Assembly: GCA_038316995.1 (NCBI GenBank)
Contig: JBBQAZ010000014.1
Span: 1-21,610 of the forward strand
DNA length: 21,610 nt
DNA from: JAXHNE01 sp038316995
GTDB lineage: Bacteria; Patescibacteriota; Saccharimonadia; Saccharimonadales; JAXHNE01
Reading direction: 5' to 3'
The first letter of the stretch is position 1. Each line of letters opens with the position of its first letter. This document shows positions 14,901-21,188 of this stretch, in pieces. The notes beneath the pieces are model-generated. The model was not told the origin of the DNA, made no database searches, and was given only the letters and a program-made list of their open reading frames with translations. The position numbers and the translations under genes are program-made.

Positions 14901-16445
14901 GTGGACGATTATACCCGACTACGCCGCAAAATCAGTAATGTTGCGGCAGCTGTGTTATTTATACTATTCGCTGTTGGGTTAGGTGCATTTATTGGCCTAC
15001 AGTCTGCAGGTCTTAATAGCGTTATAGCTGGCGGTGTGAGCGTTGTTATTGCAATTATTATTAGTATCTCTGGCGGTTACTTTTTGGCAAATATTGCGCT
15101 TAAACCACTTTATATATTATGGAGGTCCATTACTCTTTTATCAGATAAATCTCAGACAGGTGGCGCACCACAAGCCGACCAGCTAAAAATTGGTCGTGAA
15201 CTTGTAACGAACTTATTGTCTCAATTATATGAGTTAGCAAGCTCGGCAGGTGATGACGCCGAAGAAGACAAAAGCCATATCTCAAAAGTAGTCCAGTCCG
15301 TAAATATTGTAAGTCACATGCCGCTGCCGCTGTTTGTCTTTAACAAAGAGTTACTGGTTACGAACGCCAGTGACAGCGGACTCGCCTATTGCAAATTGGA
15401 AAGCGCAGAGCTGTTTGGTAAAAAACTTAATGAATCTATTAATTTAGATTTCCCTAGCGATAGAACTTTAGAGGCTTGGATTGATGATTGTATAGTTAAT
15501 AAAATCACTGATACTGCATATTGGGAGCGCGTGCGAGTAGTGCTGACTAAGGGAGAAGAGACGTCGTATAGGCGCTGCGATATGGCGGCTTATTACAATA
15601 AAGATAATCCAAGCGGTACTGAATTCATCGTAACTATGTTCGATAGGACCGAACAGTACCAACAGGACGACAATAGTATGAGTTTTGTCGCACTTGCTGT
15701 GCATGAATTGCGAACTCCACTAACTATGATGCGCGGTTACTTAGAAATACTATCTGAAGAACTCGACGACAAAATCGATCCAGAAATGAAAGGATTCCTT
15801 CAAAAAATGGATCTTTCCGCTAGGCAGCTTAATTCCTTCGTTGGAAACATTCTAAATGTATCAAAAGTAGATGAAAATGCCCTGGTGTTGCATTTAGAAA
15901 AAGCAGATTGGAGCACCACACTTCAAGCAATTATTCAGGATTTACAATCCAAGGCTACATCTCACGGTAAAGTGATTGAGCTTCACATAAGTAAAGATAT
16001 TCCAGAAGTGGCAATAGACCAAATTAGCGTGACCGAAGTCGTTAACAACCTTATCGATAATGCAATTAAATATGGCAGAGAAGAAAAACAAATAATTGTG
16101 CGCTCAACTATCGGAAAAGACGGACTTATAGAAACTACAGTCCAGGATTTTGGATTAGGAATTCCCGAAAGCGTCGTCCCTCATATTTTTGAGAAATTTT
16201 ACCGCAATCACCGCACAAAAGCACAGGTTGGCGGGAATGGACTAGGACTATACCTAGCTAAATCACTTGTTAACGCACATGGTGGGCAAATCTGGGTGTC
16301 CTCAAAACCAAACGAAGGAAGTACCTTTGGGTTCTCGTTGCAGCCGTATGAAATGGTTGATCAAGCAGGAAAGCAGTCAGGAGAAGACGAACTTACCCGA
16401 ACCGCTCATGGATGGATAAAAAATCATTCACTTTATAGGAGATAA
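14901..16445 (+). CDS. Membrane sensor histidine kinase
   Basis: A 514-residue two-component sensor starting with GTG behind GGGGGA. Two closely spaced membrane helices (about 13-34 and 39-66) leave almost no outer loop, so it probably senses through the membrane or in the cytoplasm. A linker and PAS-like region (about 130-250, MPLPLFVFNKELLVTNAS) follow. The HisKA box has His268 in FVALAVHELRTPL. The ATPase domain has the N box VVNNLIDNAIKYG (Asn387), G1 DFGLGIP (416-422), the F box FEKFYR and G2 GGNGLGLYLAK (444-454). It sits 10 bases after the DUF3048 gene and 15 before the response regulator, which is its probable partner. Confidence 0.93.
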   Translation: MDDYTRLRRKISNVAAAVLFILFAVGLGAFIGLQSAGLNSVIAGGVSVVIAIIISISGGYFLANIALKPLYILWRSITLLSDKSQTGGAPQADQLKIGRELVTNLLSQLYELASSAGDDAEEDKSHISKVVQSVNIVSHMPLPLFVFNKELLVTNASDSGLAYCKLESAELFGKKLNESINLDFPSDRTLEAWIDDCIVNKITDTAYWERVRVVLTKGEETSYRRCDMAAYYNKDNPSGTEFIVTMFDRTEQYQQDDNSMSFVALAVHELRTPLTMMRGYLEILSEELDDKIDPEMKGFLQKMDLSARQLNSFVGNILNVSKVDENALVLHLEKADWSTTLQAIIQDLQSKATSHGKVIELHISKDIPEVAIDQISVTEVVNNLIDNAIKYGREEKQIIVRSTIGKDGLIETTVQDFGLGIPESVVPHIFEKFYRNHRTKAQVGGNGLGLYLAKSLVNAHGGQIWVSSKPNEGSTFGFSLQPYEMVDQAGKQSGEDELTRTAHGWIKNHSLYRR

Positions 16446-16460
16446 GGTACACTTATAGCT

Positions 16461-16856
16461 ATGGAAAATACTCAACCAGTTACACCAAAAAATATAAAGA
16501 TACTCTGTATTGAAGATGAGCGGTTTATTAGCGAGTTGTACGCCCGTGCCCTTTCAAAATCTGGATACGAAGTAAAAGTTGTTATTGACGGCAAAGACGC
16601 CCTTCAGGACGCCCTAACAGACCAATACGACATTATCCTGCTCGATATGATGCTGCCGTCTATTACTGGATTCGAAATTTTACGCAAACTACGCGGTCCG
16701 GATAGCTCACCAGTAAAGGCCAAAATTATCGTAACTACAAATCTGGAACAATCAGAAGAAGACCGAGCCGAAATTGAAAAACAAGCAGACGGCTACATTA
16801 TCAAAGCCGACATTACCCCGAACCAACTCGTCAAATTCCTCGACCACCTCGCTTAG
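16461..16856 (+). CDS. Single-domain response regulator (receiver only)
   Basis: A 131-residue receiver domain with no output domain. Acidic residues Glu18, Asp19 and Glu20 (CIEDE) precede the phosphorylation site Asp62 in LLDMMLPS; the switch Thr92/Thr93 lies in KIIVTTN, and Lys115 in YIIKAD. It follows the histidine kinase by 15 bases and is its likely phosphate acceptor. With no DNA-binding part it would act by protein contact or pass phosphate on. TACACT at 16448-16453 lies seven bases before the ATG and could give a separate leaderless transcript. Confidence 0.92.
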   Translation: MENTQPVTPKNIKILCIEDERFISELYARALSKSGYEVKVVIDGKDALQDALTDQYDIILLDMMLPSITGFEILRKLRGPDSSPVKAKIIVTTNLEQSEEDRAEIEKQADGYIIKADITPNQLVKFLDHLA

Positions 16857-16888
16857 ATTTTACAATAGAAATCAGCTCATAAATCGTT

Positions 16889-16894
16889 TATAGT
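16889..16894 (+). promoter_or_regulatory. -10 hexamer of the 16901 gene
   Basis: TATAGT ends six bases before ATG 16901, the same gap as at 2459, 4679 and 6731. No TG extension or clear -35 is present. Confidence 0.45.
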
Positions 16895-16900
16895 ATTCAT

Positions 16901-17200
16901 ATGAGTTCGAAACAAAGTGACGAAAAACCAGTATCCCAAGCTCAATTTGGAACTTTTATAGAGCATATGAACGATCAATTTGAACGTGTATTAGAAGCCG
17001 TGACTAGTTCAACTGAAAAAATACCTAGAATATCTGAACGATTAGAGAATGTCGAGAGCGATATTAACCATCTGAAAATAACGACTTTTAATCTACCCAG
17101 AGACTTAAAGCTCATTAAAAATCGTACTGAGAAAATCGAAGATATAAAAGATCAACTAGAAAACAACACATCGCGGATTGCCGACTTAGAAGCTGCATAG
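16901..17200 (+). CDS. Small coiled-coil protein, unrecognised
   Basis: A 99-residue hydrophilic protein. From about residue 20 on it shows heptad-like spacing of hydrophobics (FIEHMNDQFERVLEAV, ISERLENVESDINHLK, IEDIKDQLENNTSRIADLEAA), typical of a parallel coiled coil. There is one break at FNLPRDLK. No signal peptide or membrane segment is seen. It lies between the response regulator and the umuDC-like pair, but both have their own upstream signals, so no functional link is implied. Confidence 0.6.
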   Translation: MSSKQSDEKPVSQAQFGTFIEHMNDQFERVLEAVTSSTEKIPRISERLENVESDINHLKITTFNLPRDLKLIKNRTEKIEDIKDQLENNTSRIADLEAA

Positions 17201-17204
17201 CATA

Positions 17205-17357
17205 AAGCTTGCCGTATAGGTGTATAATTATCTATAGCAATGTGAGTACTTGAGTTCGCTCATTTCCACTCGCAAGCTTCATAACTATCTTCTGGCAGTT
17301 GCCGGATGATCAAATCCAAATTTAGTCGTCTAACCATCATGACGTGACGACCGTCAC
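17205..17357 (+). promoter_or_regulatory. Promoter and candidate operator region of the umuDC-like pair
   Basis: TATAAT at 17223-17228 is the clearest -10; no consensus -35 is found. The transcript would have a leader of about 155 bases. An inverted pair AAGCTTGC (17205-17212) and GCAAGCTT (17272-17279) brackets the -10 and leader start. GTGACGACCGTCAC at 17344-17357 is an inverted repeat with a two-base centre, and is a candidate repressor site. None matches the LexA boxes of E. coli or the GAAC-N4-GTTC type of Gram-positives and Actinobacteria. GGAG at about 17375 is the ribosome-binding site. Confidence 0.4.
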
Positions 17358-17386
17358 CCCTCTTAATCTCTTCTTGGAGTTATTTT

Positions 17387-17728
17387 ATGTATTACGAAAA
17401 CCCAAAAGGTGTCGCGGTCCACGACGGCTTCCCAAACGCCGCCACCGACACTGCCATTCAAACCCTGGATCTTAATAAGCTTTTAATAAAAAACTCGGTC
17501 AGCACTTACTTTTTTCGGGTACAAAATTTTGACTGGCGCAGCTACGGCATACTGTGCGGTGACATGCTAATCATCGACCGAGCCCGACCAGCCGGAAAAA
17601 ATGATCTAGTAATTTGGTGGGAAGGCGAGAGCTTTAGATTATCGCCTAAACACAAAGTGATGCCAAACCACCCGGTATGGGGAACCCTAGCTGGCGTTGT
17701 GCGGGAAGTTGGTACTAAAAATGAATAA
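17387..17728 (+). CDS. UmuD'-like protein lacking the S24 catalytic dyad
   Basis: UmuD normally cuts itself between Cys24 and Gly25 to give UmuD', the partner of polymerase UmuC. This 113-residue protein has GFPNAATD (14-21) where UmuD has GFPSPAAD just after its cut site. LDLNKLLIKNSVSTYFFRV (28-45) and CGDMLIIDRA (57-66) also follow UmuD closely. The normal pre-cleavage segment is only about 13 residues long. At the place of the nucleophile Ser60 (GDSM) it has NFDW with Asp49, and at the place of Lys97 (FTVKKL) it has FRLSPK with Ser86. So it looks naturally short and unable to cleave. It overlaps umuC by eight bases (ATGAATAA), consistent with a stoichiometric partner. Confidence 0.85.
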   Translation: MYYENPKGVAVHDGFPNAATDTAIQTLDLNKLLIKNSVSTYFFRVQNFDWRSYGILCGDMLIIDRARPAGKNDLVIWWEGESFRLSPKHKVMPNHPVWGTLAGVVREVGTKNE

Positions 17729-19007
17729 ACCACTTTTTGCCCTGATTGACTGCAATAACTTCTTTGTTAGCTGTGAGAGGCTCTTTCGGCCCGACTTAGA
17801 AGGCAAGCCAGTTGTCGTGCTAAGCAATAACGACGGTTGCGCGGTAGCCCGCAGCAACGAAGTAAAGGCGCTGGGCATACCCATGGGAGCTCCGGCGTTT
17901 AAGTACCGTAAACTGTTCATTAAGCACAAAATCCAAAAGTTCAGCGCCAATTTTGAACTTTATGGCGACATATCACGGCGCATCACCAGTCTACTTACCA
18001 CCATAACACCAAACATTGAAGTATATTCAGTCGACGAGTCATTTCTGGATTTATCTGGCTTGCAAATTGATAATTACGAAACGTGGGGTAGAGAACTCTG
18101 CAAAATTGTACAAAAATGGGTGGGCGTTCCCGTATCTGTTGGTATCGCCCCGACAAAAACACTCGCAAAAGCTGCGGTTCATCTGGCCAAAAAAGAACCA
18201 GAAAACCAAGGTGCTTTCGCTTTCCAGGGTCGAACCCTGGAAAGCCAGAAGATAGCACTCGGCGCAATTCCTATCGGTGATGTTTGGGGTGTGGGGCGGC
18301 GGCTGGCCCCAAAACTCAAAGCAGAAGGGATTATGAACGCCTACGATTACAGTCAGATGAACCCGCGGCATGCCCAAGAACTACTAAGCATTCGTGGGCG
18401 GCAATCAGTCGCCGAACTAAACGGACTTAGTTGCTTCCCACTGGAGCGCGAAGAGCGCGTTCGCAAAAGCATTGCCCGAACCCGTACTTTTGGACACGAC
18501 ACACCCCACATAGAGGACCTGCAGGCAGCTTTGGCGAACTTTATGCACGCTGCAGCGTTTCGCTTACGCACAAGCAATTTGCGAGCCCACAACATGTCTA
18601 TATTTGTCACTACTAACCGTTTCAAGCCCGGCTACCAGTACTGGAACCGGCAAACGTACTTCGAAATCGCCACAGCTGACACCGGACAACTCATCAAGGC
18701 AGCGGTTGATTTGCTCGACACTTGCTACAGACCTGGAAACTCTTATCACCGGGCGGGTATTCAGCTGTGGAATTTCATTCCAGAAAATGCTCTTCAAACT
18801 GATATATTTGGAACAGTTAACCCCAAAAAAGAAAACAAAAAGGCCCGTCGCTTACGAAACATCGACGCGGTCAACGAGCGCTACGGTAAACGCACACTTC
18901 GCTACGCGACTGAACTACTCGGCACCTCGCACGAATCAAAACGAAACATCCGTAGCCCCCTCTACGTCAGCAACTGGAATGAATTACCGCTGGTAAAACA
19001 TCGATAA
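17721..19007 (+). CDS. umuC: Y-family translesion DNA polymerase, UmuC (Pol V catalytic subunit)
   Basis: UmuC copies damaged DNA templates. ATG 17721 is chosen because it overlaps the UmuD-like stop by eight bases and starts the conserved FALIDCNNFFVSCERLF; the frame upstream lies within the UmuD-like gene. The 428 residues fit UmuC. Metal-binding residues are Asp10 (LIDCNN) and Asp105/Glu106 (YSVDESFLD). VVVLSNNDGCAVARS (31-45) is diagnostic of UmuC rather than DinB. VGIAPTKTLAKAA marks the palm, GVGRRLAPKL the helix-hairpin-helix, and the little-finger region follows. The C-terminal SPLYVSNWNELPLV resembles the DUF4113 tail of UmuC. Its codons are richer in G+C than the upstream genes. Confidence 0.95.
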   Translation: MNKPLFALIDCNNFFVSCERLFRPDLEGKPVVVLSNNDGCAVARSNEVKALGIPMGAPAFKYRKLFIKHKIQKFSANFELYGDISRRITSLLTTITPNIEVYSVDESFLDLSGLQIDNYETWGRELCKIVQKWVGVPVSVGIAPTKTLAKAAVHLAKKEPENQGAFAFQGRTLESQKIALGAIPIGDVWGVGRRLAPKLKAEGIMNAYDYSQMNPRHAQELLSIRGRQSVAELNGLSCFPLEREERVRKSIARTRTFGHDTPHIEDLQAALANFMHAAAFRLRTSNLRAHNMSIFVTTNRFKPGYQYWNRQTYFEIATADTGQLIKAAVDLLDTCYRPGNSYHRAGIQLWNFIPENALQTDIFGTVNPKKENKKARRLRNIDAVNERYGKRTLRYATELLGTSHESKRNIRSPLYVSNWNELPLVKHR

Positions 19008-19025
19008 TCATGGTTTTATATATCT

Positions 19026-19280
19026 ATGACTGCGTCAGATAGAACTAGCTGGATGAAAGAAGGGGCGTGTAGTGGGTCCGATCCCGAACTAATGTTTCCA
19101 AAGACCGACGAGGAGATAGCTCTGGCGGTTGGTGTCTGTGCAACCTGTTCAATACAGGTAGTTTGCTTAGAGTATGCATTGGACAATCGTGAAGATTACG
19201 GCGTGTGGGGTGGTGCATCAGAAAAAGAAAGAAGAAAAATAATTAAGGACCGACGCCAAGCAACTGAAGAATGCGCATGA
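19026..19280 (+). CDS. WhiB-family iron-sulfur transcription regulator
   Basis: An 84-residue canonical WhiB. Trp9 opens the domain, followed by Cys15 (GACSGSDPELMFP), Cys38, Cys41 and Cys47 (VCATCSIQVVC), giving the four cluster ligands. CLEYALDNREDYGVWGG (47-63) contains the full GVWGG turn, and EKERRKIIKDRR is the C-terminal basic stretch. WhiB proteins bind the housekeeping sigma factor and respond to redox or nitric oxide. The start lies five bases after an A/T-rich TTTATA; a leaderless start is likely. Its stop overlaps the rlmH start by four bases (ATGA). Confidence 0.92.
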   Translation: MTASDRTSWMKEGACSGSDPELMFPKTDEEIALAVGVCATCSIQVVCLEYALDNREDYGVWGGASEKERRKIIKDRRQATEECA

Positions 19281-19705
19281 AGCTACACATTATCACCATA
19301 GGAAAACCAAAATTATCTTACGCAATAGCAGGTTTTGCTGAATATACGGCTCGCTTAGGCCGCCTACACGACCTCCAAGTCACCCATATTGCCGACAAGC
19401 ACAATGACACTGAGCATATACTAAAAGTTGCAGAAAACGCCCACAAAGTAGCCTTGGCAATAGATGGACCGCAAAAAAGCAGCCAAGAACTAGCTAACTT
19501 CTTAAATAAACGCGAGCTAGAAGCCAGGGAAGTTTGTTTTATGATTGGCGGACCAGACGGTCTACCTCAAGAAGTTATTGACGCGTCAGAGACTATACTC
19601 GGCCTGTCAAAACTAACATTTCCGCACGATCTTGCCATGGTCGTATTAGCAGAGACACTCTACCGCTCAAGCACAATCAACACAGGGCACCCTTATCACC
19701 ATTGA
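19277..19705 (+). CDS. rlmH: 23S rRNA (pseudouridine1915-N3)-methyltransferase RlmH
   Basis: A SPOUT-class methyltransferase that methylates pseudouridine 1915 in helix 69 of 23S rRNA, using S-adenosylmethionine. ATG 19277 is preferred because it gives the usual MKLHIITIGK start and an ATGA overlap with whiB; ATG 19271 is two codons earlier. The 142 residues are slightly shorter than the usual 155-159. ALAIDGPQKSS, CFMIGGPDGLP (the AdoMet-binding knot loop), LTFPHDLAMVVLAETLYR and the invariant C-terminal GHPYHH are all present. Coupling of a ribosome-modification gene to a WhiB regulator is unusual. Confidence 0.95.
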   Translation: MKLHIITIGKPKLSYAIAGFAEYTARLGRLHDLQVTHIADKHNDTEHILKVAENAHKVALAIDGPQKSSQELANFLNKRELEAREVCFMIGGPDGLPQEVIDASETILGLSKLTFPHDLAMVVLAETLYRSSTINTGHPYHH

Positions 19706-19711
19706 CAAATA

Positions 19712-19740
19712 TTGACTTTTATACTGTTTTGTAGTATAAT
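19712..19740 (+). promoter_or_regulatory. Strong sigma-70-type promoter of the secreted-protein gene
   Basis: TTGACT (19712-19717), a 17-base spacer and a perfect TATAAT (19735-19740) make this the best promoter in the window. A second TTGACA starts ten bases earlier. The expected start is near 19747, giving a leader of about 135 bases. Confidence 0.85.
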
Positions 19741-19749
19741 GTAGACGTT

Positions 19750-19847
19750 CTTGTTACTTCGGTGACAAGCGCACTTTAACGATCAGATAGTGAGATTATG
19801 CGGACTTATGTGCCAATAACAGGTTTATTGGCGGCTATGTCCGTATA
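19750..19847 (+). ncRNA. Structured 5' leader of the secreted-protein gene
   Basis: Two strong hairpins lie in the leader. The first is CTTGTTAC/GTGACAAG with a TTCG tetraloop (19750-19769), eight pairs. The second spans 19797-19847. Its outer stem TATGCGGAC/GTCCGTATA has nine pairs including one G-T. A symmetric six-by-six internal loop follows, then an inner GCCAATAA/TTATTGGC stem of eight pairs with a five-base loop. A 20-base single-stranded stretch then leads to the AAGGAG ribosome-binding site (19868-19873). No T-run follows, so it is not a terminator. It may stabilise the mRNA or act as a regulator; it matches no riboswitch I know. Confidence 0.6.
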
Positions 19848-19881
19848 AAACCCTAGCAATTCCAACCAAGGAGATGCAATC

Positions 19882-20391
19882 ATGCGTAAGTTCATCTATG
19901 GTCTCATGGCCTTCATCGTCGGCACTGCCTTCATGGTGGCTCCGGCTTCATCGCAAGAGGAAGAAGAGCCCGTCAAGGGCGGAGGCACGATCGCGTCCTG
20001 CGTGATGCTGAACCATACCGAGCCGTACGAGCCGGAGTTCGGAACGTACACAACAGGTCAAGAAATTGACCTCGAGGTCCAGTACGAAACCGACGAGCCA
20101 GTCGTTTTGTCGTACTTCATCCTCGATGGAGCGCGGCTCAACGAGTCATCGACTACCGACATCCAATGGGTTCCACAAGAATCCGGTGAGTTTGTAATCT
20201 CTGCGGAGTTCTACGACACCGAGGGTAATGCCCTCACCGTCGAAGACGACTCTGAGTGCAGCGTCACAATCACCGTCATCGGGCACTCGCTGCTCGAACC
20301 CGACGTGATCGAACAACCTGCTACGCCGGCAATGGAACCAGCCCCTGCAGCCACACCTGTGGTCACAGAGGCGGTGACCTTCACCGGATGA
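19882..20391 (+). CDS. Secreted protein, G+C-rich, with C-terminal TFTG
   Basis: A 169-residue protein with a clear signal peptide: MRKFIYGLMAFIVGTAFMVAPASS, probably cut after PASS or nearby. The mature part starts acidic (QEEEEP) and holds two cysteines (in IASCVML and DSECSVT) that could form a disulfide. The middle, with LEVQYETDEPVVLSYFILDG and QESGEFVISAEFYDTEG, looks like one Ig-like beta-sandwich. A Pro/Ala-rich linker (EQPATPAMEPAPAATPVV) ends in TEAVTFTG and stop. AAGGAG lies eight bases before the ATG. Two 60-base stretches counted by hand (19921-20040) hold 75 G+C in 120, against 27 in 60 for a stretch of rlmH. No function is recognised. Confidence 0.75.
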   Translation: MRKFIYGLMAFIVGTAFMVAPASSQEEEEPVKGGGTIASCVMLNHTEPYEPEFGTYTTGQEIDLEVQYETDEPVVLSYFILDGARLNESSTTDIQWVPQESGEFVISAEFYDTEGNALTVEDDSECSVTITVIGHSLLEPDVIEQPATPAMEPAPAATPVVTEAVTFTG

Positions 20392-20474
20392 TTGCAGGCA
20401 TTGCAATCATCGTGGTTGGTGTTGTAGCTCTCGGATACTGCCTTGCGCAGATGTTCGGGAGCAAATACCGCTAG
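20388..20474 (+). CDS. 28-residue membrane peptide overlapping the secreted-protein stop
   Basis: A small frame starts at ATG 20388, overlapping the TGA of the secreted-protein gene by four bases (ATGA), in the -1 frame. It encodes a start Met, a hydrophobic stretch of about 20 residues (IAGIAIIVVGVVALGYC, then LAQMF) and a basic end, GSKYR. It is either a separate single-pass peptide made by translational coupling, or the missing anchor of the upstream protein, because TFTG plus hydrophobic helix plus basic tail is the layout of a sortase signal. Third-base usage remains biased as in the upstream gene. Confidence 0.55.
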   Translation: MIAGIAIIVVGVVALGYCLAQMFGSKYR

Positions 20475-20480
20475 GCCTAC

Positions 20481-20530
20481 GGGCAGAGAGGCGGCGTGCG
20501 TCTATTTTGACTCACAAAACCTCTCTGCCC
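20481..20530 (+). terminator. Long stem-loop closing the secreted-protein transcript
   Basis: GGGCAGAGAGG (20481-20491) pairs perfectly with CCTCTCTGCCC (20520-20530) around a 28-base loop. A competing small hairpin GCCC-TAAA-GGGC (20527-20538) overlaps its 3' arm. There is no T-run after either, so it may be a 3' end stabiliser rather than a classical terminator. Confidence 0.5.
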
Positions 20531-20617
20531 TAAAGGGCACTCCTATCTGATCGTATTTCCAAGTAAACACATGAATAATCGTGTAGTTACCAGGGAAGTA
20601 AAAGTCCATGATGTCCA

Positions 20618-20722
20618 ACACTGTTAACAAGGGGAATACTTAGGTATATTGCGCCGTCGCAGCAAGCTGCCGGGCAATAGCGAACCGCCTGACGGGGTTC
20701 AAGATTTCTTCGAAATCCACCA
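20618..20722. other. Possible third B-like structured element, non-coding
   Basis: No gene is seen between 20475 and 20756. The central part folds well: CCGTC/GACGG (about 20654-20696) encloses a perfect GCAGC-AA-GCTGC hairpin and a weaker GGGC/GCCT hairpin, resembling a three-way junction. It is followed by a GATTTC-TTC-GAAATC hairpin (about 20703-20717). On the minus strand it lies directly after the tRNA-Glu 3' remnant and its terminator, the same position as the B-type elements, and shares CTTGAAC with the one beside tRNA-Leu. The relationship is tentative, and the transcribed strand is unknown. Confidence 0.35.
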
Positions 20723-20725
20723 GTA

Positions 20726-20756
20726 AAAATTCCACCGGATGGTGAGCTTTTTTATA
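20726..20756 (-). terminator. Terminator-like hairpin after the tRNA-Glu 3' remnant
   Basis: Read on the minus strand, an A-run, CTCACC-ATCC-GGTGG and a T-run follow the remnant's CCA end. The first bases (ATATAAAAAAG) duplicate those after the intact tRNA-Glu, so the remnant kept its own original terminator. Confidence 0.6.
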
Positions 20757-20777
20757 TGGTGATCCCGAGGGGAATCG
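20757..20777 (-). pseudogene. tRNA-Glu 3' remnant (C56 to CCA)
   Basis: Twenty-one bases are identical to the 3' end of the intact tRNA-Glu, from C56 of the T-loop through the acceptor strand and CCA. Identity continues ten bases further into the terminator (to 20747). On the minus strand the sequence before the break is ACAAGG instead of GGGGTT. This is the same kind of break as in the tRNA-Leu remnant, one base away. Confidence 0.8.
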
Positions 20778-20901
20778 CCTTGTTGCGCAAAAGGAAAATA
20801 CTTTTGCTACGAACAACCTCTATTGTGCTCCCAGCACAATAGAGGCATGGGTGCCGGGGAATGCCACAGGCATTCCCGTTCGATACCCACGAAATGCCGC
20901 C
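20778..20901 (-). repeat. Structured element downstream of tRNA-Glu (B-type)
   Basis: Non-coding, three strong hairpins in plus coordinates. The first has outer TTGTT/AACAA (20780-20784 with 20812-20816) around inner GCAAAAG/CTTTTGC (20787-20793 with 20801-20807). The second is a perfect 13-base stem, 20817-20829 with 20833-20845. The third is GGGAATGCC/GGCATTCCC (20857-20865 with 20869-20877) with CGTTCGATACCCACG after it. Order, loop lengths and the CGTTC motif match the element beside tRNA-Leu (7443-7545), while most stem bases differ in a pair-preserving way. Confidence 0.65.
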
Positions 20902-20939
20902 ATATAAAAAAGACCACCTTGCAGTGATCTTTTTTATAT
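20902..20939. terminator. Terminator after tRNA-Glu
   Basis: ATATAAAAAAGA (20902-20913) pairs perfectly with TCTTTTTTATAT (20928-20939), with a partly paired interior. On the minus strand it follows the tRNA CCA end directly and ends in a T-run. Confidence 0.8.
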
Positions 20940-21013
20940 GGTGATCCCGAGGGGAATCGAACCCCTATTGCCAGGATGAGAACCTGGTGTCCTAACCGTT
21001 AGACGACGGGACC
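20939..21013 (-). tRNA. tRNA-Glu (anticodon CTC)
   Basis: A 75-base tRNA on the minus strand. The acceptor stem is GGTCCCG with CGGGATC (one G-T pair), then A73 and an encoded CCA. The anticodon stem CCAGG/CCTGG encloses TTCTCAT, anticodon CTC, reading GAG. The T-arm is AGGGG-TTCGATT-CCCCT. All arms are intact. It is surrounded by two 5' remnants upstream and one 3' remnant downstream, all of tRNA-Glu type. Its likely promoter is about 480 bases upstream (21502-21530), unless a nearer one escapes detection. Confidence 0.95.
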
Positions 21014-21156
21014 TTACTCTATTTATTTTAGTGAACTTATGTGAACAAGTCGAGCGTTCTCATCCTTTCAGGATTCCTCTGAAATTGCTCGTTCGAAATA
21101 TAAAATTTCTCTCTCGGCCAAGCAATGAAAACTCAAACAGCCTCTGGCTATTTTCG
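21014..21156 (-). repeat. Hairpin-rich segment between tRNA-Glu and its second 5' remnant
   Basis: Non-coding. In plus coordinates there are an ATCCT/AGGAT hairpin near 21061-21074, ATTGCT pairing with AGCAAT (about 21093-21126) around a GAAAT/ATTTC hairpin, and AGCC-TCT-GGCT (about 21139-21149) just before the tRNA remnant. The last hairpin takes the same position as the tRNA-proximal hairpin of the A-type elements, but the rest does not align well, so this may be a diverged or different module. Confidence 0.45.
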
Positions 21157-21188
21157 ACCTGGTGTCCTAACCGTTAGACGACGGGACC
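21157..21188 (-). pseudogene. tRNA-Glu 5' remnant 1 (acceptor stem to anticodon loop)
   Basis: Thirty-two bases are identical to the intact tRNA-Glu from G1 through the D-arm and the 5' anticodon strand CCAGG to T32. The sequence then changes to CGAAAAT. The break lies at position 32/33, inside the anticodon loop. Confidence 0.8.

Noticed and set aside
17995..18797. Several open frames on both strands inside umuC
   Set aside because: They are shadows of the well-conserved umuC frame, lacking ribosome-binding sites and recognisable products.
19271..19276. ATG 19271 as the rlmH start
   Set aside because: ATG 19277 gives the family-typical N terminus and an ATGA overlap; the earlier codon adds only Met-Arg.
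20380..20395. Classical programmed -1 frameshift site
   Set aside because: No slippery heptamer is present at ACC-GGA-TGA; stop-start coupling through ATGA is the simpler mechanism.
20660..20722. 3' end of a tmRNA (GGGGTTCAAG ... CCACCA)
   Set aside because: The bases after the T-loop-like sequence do not form a T-stem, and no matching acceptor 5' strand or tag reading frame is present.
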